A stretch of DNA of 64,000 nucleotides from an uncultured Prevotella sp. (GTDB lineage Bacteria > Bacteroidota > Bacteroidia > Bacteroidales > Bacteroidaceae): contig CAKPYB010000007.1 in assembly GCA_934202525.1 (NCBI GenBank), positions 1 through 64,000 on the forward strand, read 5' to 3'. The position numbers were made by a program, and so were the translations under genes. Below are positions 61,470-64,000 of this stretch, one piece after another (within the stretch, counting starts at the first letter, position 1; each line of letters starts with the position of its first letter). The notes under the pieces were generated by a model. The model saw nothing but the letters and a program-made list of their open reading frames with translations, was not told the DNA's origin and made no database searches.

Positions 61470-62267
61470 TTATTTTTCTTTAATCTCAATATCTTCCTTC
61501 ACATGATTACGTATCTTGGTAAGGAAGAGTTTCATACGCTTCGCATCCTTGTGGTCGATGATGTCGATGAGCTCAGCAAGCTCCTCTCTGATCTGTGCCA
61601 CCTGACCCGATGTGTATGGATTGAAGAGGATTTCCTGCAACAGGTAATCATCTTCGTTGAGCACGCCCTTGGCTATCTGCATGTGGCGCTTGAAGGTGGT
61701 GCCCGGAGCATCCTGGTGCTTCATCACTGCCGCAAAGGCAAAGGTGCTCACGAAAGGAATACTCAGCGAGTAGGCCACCGTCTGGTCGTGCTCATCAAAT
61801 GTATACTCATGCAGACTCAACCCCAACTTCTGGTAGAGGTCCTTGAAGAATATCTTGCCCATGTAGTCACCCTCCTTGATGATAACCGCATTCTCCTCTG
61901 AAAGCTGGTTCAGATTGGCAAAGGTTGGACCAAACATAGGGTGCGTACTCACGAAGCGGAAACCGCTCTTCTCGTAAAACTCCTGCAGCCCGGTCTTTAC
62001 CGAAGCTATGTCGCTGATAATGCAGTCGTGAGAAAGATGTGGCAACACCTCTTCAAAGGCTGGCAGCGTATATTTTACCGTCACCGCATTGATGACCAGT
62101 TCGGGGCTGAACATCTCTATCTCTTCCATCTTGGTGAAGCGGTAACAGTTGTAGGTGAAGCGCAGACGCTTGGCATCCTTCTCGTAAACCGCCACCTCGT
62201 GGTCGAAACTGAGCAGGTCGATGAAGAAACTTCCCATCTTACCTGCTCCCATAATCAATATTCTCAT
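61470..62267 (-). CDS. tyrA: Prephenate dehydrogenase
   Basis: A 265-aa NAD(P)-dependent prephenate dehydrogenase for tyrosine synthesis. The Rossmann motif is ILIMGAGKMGSFFIDLL, then YTLPAFEEVLPHLSHDCIISDIASVKTG, THPMFGPTFANL (substrate His) and HDQTVAYSLSIPFV. The protein is slightly short and has no chorismate mutase domain; this is on the neighbouring protein. It starts 13 bp after that gene, in one operon. Confidence 0.92.
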   Translation of the reverse strand: MRILIMGAGKMGSFFIDLLSFDHEVAVYEKDAKRLRFTYNCYRFTKMEEIEMFSPELVINAVTVKYTLPAFEEVLPHLSHDCIISDIASVKTGLQEFYEKSGFRFVSTHPMFGPTFANLNQLSEENAVIIKEGDYMGKIFFKDLYQKLGLSLHEYTFDEHDQTVAYSLSIPFVSTFAFAAVMKHQDAPGTTFKRHMQIAKGVLNEDDYLLQEILFNPYTSGQVAQIREELAELIDIIDHKDAKRMKLFLTKIRNHVKEDIEIKEK

Positions 62268-62280
62268 CGCCAGTTTCCTT

Positions 62281-63348
62281 TTACTTCTGGTTCAGGATTT
62301 CCAACTGCTGACGGACACTCTCCTCATGGATGTGCTCGAAAATCTGAGCGGCAAACTCAGGGCTCATGCCGCAGAGGGCTGCCTGGGCACCACGCTTGTC
62401 GAGAATCTCGTTGTAACGGTTGGTCTGAACGATGGTCATGTTGTGCTCCTTCTTGTAGGTACCAATCTCGCGGCAAACGCGCATACGCTTAGCCAGGAGA
62501 TCCATCAGCTGGTTGTCGCACTCGTCAATCTGACCGCGCAGCTGGTGCAGACCCTCTGTAGAATAATGCTCATCGCGCACTACGAGGAGGCTGAGGATGT
62601 AATCCAGCACCTCTGGGGTAACCTGCTGCTTGGCATCGCTCCATGCATCGTCTGGGCTGCAGTGGCTCTCAACGATGAGTCCATCGAAACCTAAGTCCAT
62701 TGCCTGCTGGCAGAGAGGGGCGATGAGGTCGCGTCGGCCGCCGATGTGGCTAGGATCGCAGATGATTGGCAACTGTGGTATGCGGCGGTGCAACTCAATA
62801 GGAATCTGCCACATAGGAAGGTTGCGGTAAATCTTCTTATCGAAGCTGGAGAATCCGCGGTGGATGGCACCGAGTTTCTTGATGCCTGCCTGGTTGATGC
62901 GCTGCAGGGCACCGATCCAAAGCTCGAGGTCTGGGTTTACCGGGTTCTTAACGAGCACAGGCACGTCTACGCCCTGAAGGCTGTCGGCAAGTGCCTGCAT
63001 GGCGAATGGGTTGGCAGATGTACGTGCGCCTACCCACAGAATGTCGATTCCATATTTCAGTGCGAGCTCTACATGCTCTGGGGTAGCCACCTCAGTAGCT
63101 GTCAGCATGCCTGTTTCTTCCTTCACCTGCTTCATCCAAGGCAAGGCTTGCTCGCCGTTGCCCTCGAAGCCTCCCGGTTTGGTGCGTGGCTTCCATACAC
63201 CGGCGCGGAACATGTGGCAACCCTTGGCAGCCAACTGCTTAGCGGTAGTCATAACCTGCTCTTCTGTCTCTGCCGAGCAAGGGCCGGCAATGACGCAAGG
63301 GCGTTCCTGATCACTAGGAAAATTCAATGGTTCTAATTCTAATTCCAT
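62281..63348 (-). CDS. DAHP synthase fused to chorismate mutase
   Basis: A 355-aa bifunctional protein. Residues 1 to about 255 are a KDO8P-type (Ibeta) DAHP synthase (CVIAGPCSAETEEQVM, FRAGVWKPRTKPGGFEG, GARTSANPFAMQAL, PIICDPSHIGGRRDL), the first step of the shikimate pathway. Residues about 265-355 are an AroQ chorismate mutase (LRGQIDECDNQLMDLLAKRM...TYKKEHN). This fusion is known in Bacteroidetes, where the mutase can confer feedback control. It lies between the aminotransferase and tyrA. Confidence 0.93.
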   Translation of the reverse strand: MELELEPLNFPSDQERPCVIAGPCSAETEEQVMTTAKQLAAKGCHMFRAGVWKPRTKPGGFEGNGEQALPWMKQVKEETGMLTATEVATPEHVELALKYGIDILWVGARTSANPFAMQALADSLQGVDVPVLVKNPVNPDLELWIGALQRINQAGIKKLGAIHRGFSSFDKKIYRNLPMWQIPIELHRRIPQLPIICDPSHIGGRRDLIAPLCQQAMDLGFDGLIVESHCSPDDAWSDAKQQVTPEVLDYILSLLVVRDEHYSTEGLHQLRGQIDECDNQLMDLLAKRMRVCREIGTYKKEHNMTIVQTNRYNEILDKRGAQAALCGMSPEFAAQIFEHIHEESVRQQLEILNQK

Positions 63349-63405
63349 AGTCGTATATTTTTTGTTTTTTACTTTTTTCTTTTTTACCTTTTTACTTTTT
63401 TACCT

Positions 63406-64000
63406 TTAAAAGATTTTCTTGATCCTCTCCAGGGCTTCTTTCATCTTCTCATCCTTGGCACAGAGGCTGATACGGATGTAACGCTTGCCGTTGGTTCCGA
63501 AGATGAAGCCAGGGGTGATGAAGACGCGAGCCTCATGCAGCACCTTCTCTGTCAGGTCTTCTACATCGGCATATTTCTCAGGTATCTTGCCCCAGAGGAA
63601 CATGCCTACCTGGTTAGGGTCAAACTGGCAGTCGAGCACCTTCATGATCTCCTCGGCAATGTCGCGGCGGCGGCGGTAGTTCTGGATGTTGTTCTCGCGG
63701 TGCCATTCATCCGTGTTGTTCAACATCGCCTCGGCAGCTGCCAACTGTATGCCTCGGAAGCTTCCGTTGTCAATGTTGCTCTTCACCTTCAGAATCCATG
63801 AGATGAAGGTCTTGTTGCTCGAAATCATCGCCACACGCCAGCCTGGCATGTTGTGGCTCTTGCTCAGGGAATTGAACTCGATGCAGCAGTCCTTAGCTCC
63901 CGGCACCTGCATGATGCTCATAGGGTGCTCGTTGAGGATGAGCGAATATGGGTTGTCGTTTACCACCACGATGTTGTGCTTCTGGGCGAATGCCACCAGC
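63406..64000 (-). CDS. PLP-dependent aminotransferase, class I/II (C-terminal part)
   Basis: About 198 codons; the gene continues beyond the right edge. The PLP Lys lies in EFNSLSKSHNMPGWRVAM, with an Asn-Asp-Tyr-like region (VVNDNPYSLIL) before it and an Arg-containing end (FGTNGKRYIRISLCAKDE). Its place before DAHP synthase and tyrA suggests an aromatic or prephenate aminotransferase; the frame to 64000 has no start, so the fragment is truly partial. The 57-bp gap downstream (63349-63405) is an A-rich stretch on the minus strand. Confidence 0.88.
   Translation of the reverse strand, partial: LVAFAQKHNIVVVNDNPYSLILNEHPMSIMQVPGAKDCCIEFNSLSKSHNMPGWRVAMISSNKTFISWILKVKSNIDNGSFRGIQLAAAEAMLNNTDEWHRENNIQNYRRRRDIAEEIMKVLDCQFDPNQVGMFLWGKIPEKYADVEDLTEKVLHEARVFITPGFIFGTNGKRYIRISLCAKDEKMKEALERIKKIF

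Overview
This 64 kb window looks like a Bacteroidales chromosome, probably Prevotellaceae (Prevotella/Segatella). The evidence is the Bacteroidota promoter form TTTG-N20-TAnnTTTG in front of several genes, Bacteroidetes-type conjugation proteins (DUF4133, DUF4134, TraG-like VirB4), an RprX/RprY two-component pair, and the style of the housekeeping genes. No tRNA, rRNA, insertion sequence or CRISPR array was seen.

Layout. (1) 1-15.4 kb is one end of an integrative conjugative element (ICE), all on the minus strand: a type IV secretion block (1-7464), an AbiEi/AbiEii toxin-antitoxin pair (7.7-9.2 kb), a replication/mobilisation block (primase-like, RepA-like ATPase, excisionase-like HTH), a frameshifted zinc-finger gene and a 738-residue tyrosine integrase with four arm-type DNA-binding domains. 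The integrase promoter region carries six TTTGTTA motifs that may be its arm sites. The other ICE end lies outside the window. (2) 15.5-18.8 kb is a plus-strand operon of four exported proteins (one CsgG-like, one DUF6175-like) behind a structured leader. (3) 18.9-20.7 kb is mostly non-coding. It holds a small XRE regulator and a 0.79 kb palindromic element (19861-20646). (4) 20.7-64 kb is core chromosome: GH13 amylase fused to an AlaX-like editing domain, fabD, rpsF-rpsR-rplI, rprXY, an EF-G paralogue, hemW, acn-gltA, trmD, patatin, two peptidases, recJ, recQ, the ilvD-ilvB-ilvN-fat-ilvC branched-chain cluster, an OmpA protein, a GH51 arabinofuranosidase, ffh-folD, gltD, and an aromatic amino acid cluster (aminotransferase, DAHP synthase-chorismate mutase, tyrA).

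The most unusual signal is a family of intergenic elements. At 19861-20646, arms of about 160 bp form an imperfect inverted repeat around two phased palindrome arrays: 15-nt palindromes starting at 20131, 20153, 20175, 20197 and 20219 (exactly 22 bp apart), and TAGACA units at 20321, 20353, 20385 and 20417 (exactly 32 bp apart). A second site (59401-59682) has the same 22-bp phasing with different sequence plus three perfect 20-bp tandem repeats containing the same AGTATCAT motif. A third, shorter site lies at 45071-45144. I know of no named element with this architecture, but I could not search.
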